NCBI GenBank assembly: GCA_012035435.1
Contig: JAAUPH010000029.1
Span: forward strand, 1 to 13,844
Direction of reading: 5' to 3'
Origin: Sphingopyxis sp.
GTDB lineage: Bacteria; Pseudomonadota; Alphaproteobacteria; Sphingomonadales; Sphingomonadaceae
Length of the DNA: 13,844 nucleotides
The translations under genes and the position numbers were made by a program. Shown here piece after piece: positions 13,319 to 13,844 of the stretch (positions are counted from its first letter, which is position 1; the number at the start of each line of letters is the position of its first letter). The notes beneath the pieces were generated by a model. It searched no databases, was not told the DNA's origin, and saw only the letters and a list, made by a program, of their open reading frames with translations.

Positions 13319-13844
13319 ATGAACAGATTTACGACTGCCATCTGTGCAGGTCTTCTCGCGCTTGCCTTTGCGACCAATCCAGCGCTGGCACATCCGCCAA
13401 TCGCTGCCGGGCAGGCTGCTGCCAGTTTCGAGCAGGACCGTGCCGACATTCTTGCGATGGCGGGCAATTTCAAAGTCCGCTTCGACATGCAGGAATCCAC
13501 GCGCTGGGACACCGGCTATACGCCGCTCGACAAGAAAACCTCAGGCGGCAACGAGGTCGTCCGCGTGATCGAAGACACCGGTCGCAAGATCGTGCTCCAG
13601 CATATGTTGGTCATCGAACAGGACGGCAAAAGCTACGTCATCAAGCATTGGCGACAGGATTGGGAATATGAGCCATCGCAGGTTCTGGTCTATGCTGATC
13701 GCAACCAGTGGAAATATGAACCCGTGCCCGAGCGAATGCGCACGGGCCGCTGGGCGCAGACCGTTTGGCAGGTCGATGATTCTCCGCGCTATGGCGGTTG
13801 GGGCCAGTTCGAGACACAGGCGGGTCTGAGGCGCTGGCGCTCGA
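13319..13844 (+). CDS. DUF6607-like periplasmic protein (3' end outside window)
   Basis: A reading frame begins at ATG 13319-13321 with GGGAGAAAG just upstream and stays open to the window edge (175 codons seen). Residues 1-24 are a signal peptide ending NPALA-H, so the protein is exported. The mature part has FEQDRADILAMAGNFKVRFD, KHWRQDWEYEP, and TVWQVDDSPRYGGWG. These match my memory of the DUF6607 family, whose members are about 300 residues and of unknown activity. It is 20 bp behind the heme-type receptor and probably co-transcribed. DUF6607 genes are often next to TonB receptors, so a periplasmic role in ligand handling is reasonable but unproved. Confidence 0.8.
   Translation, partial: MNRFTTAICAGLLALAFATNPALAHPPIAAGQAAASFEQDRADILAMAGNFKVRFDMQESTRWDTGYTPLDKKTSGGNEVVRVIEDTGRKIVLQHMLVIEQDGKSYVIKHWRQDWEYEPSQVLVYADRNQWKYEPVPERMRTGRWAQTVWQVDDSPRYGGWGQFETQAGLRRWRS

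Overview
The window looks like the chromosome of a sphingomonad-type alphaproteobacterium. This is inferred from high G+C with strong GC3 bias, paired TonB-dependent receptors, Fur-like TGCGA-N5-TCGCA operators, GTCATTGCGAG-type palindromic repeats and the integrase family. No rRNA gene, intact tRNA gene or CRISPR array was seen.

Left part (1-2740), ordinary chromosome. A nested palindromic element (1-148) and a REP-like palindrome (189-242) precede ettA on the minus strand. EttA is an ABC-F translation factor and is broken here by two single-base deletions. A divergent gene encodes a small Ala/Pro-rich lipoprotein with in-frame tandem repeats and a clear intrinsic terminator.

Middle part (about 2737-5696), a probable integrated element. 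A 20-nt sequence identical in form to the 3' end of a proline tRNA, including CCA, looks like a left attachment site. It is followed by two pairs of 11-bp-spaced CTGCACAG repeats resembling integrase arm sites. Then come a tyrosine recombinase, a structure-rich intergenic region with a perfect 18-bp inverted repeat, and a class II Fic AMPylase gene with three copies of TATCAATCA around its start. No intact tRNA-Pro is visible to the right, so the right boundary is either outside the window or lost.

Right part (5680-13844), iron/heme acquisition. A minus-strand set (siderophore-type TonB receptor, PepSY reductase-like protein, six-helix membrane protein, second PepSY protein) is divergent from a plus-strand pair (heme-type TonB receptor with one frameshift, then a DUF6607-like periplasmic protein cut by the window edge). 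The 122-bp divergent region holds two Fur-like palindromes over overlapping promoters. The likely logic is that Fur represses both transcripts in iron-replete cells. The receptors import ferric siderophore or heme, and the PepSY proteins may reduce or process the ligand.

Three clear single-base deletions (two in ettA, one in the second receptor) and one probable insertion (end of fic) lie in otherwise well-preserved genes. This pattern fits assembly or sequencing indels at least as well as real gene decay.
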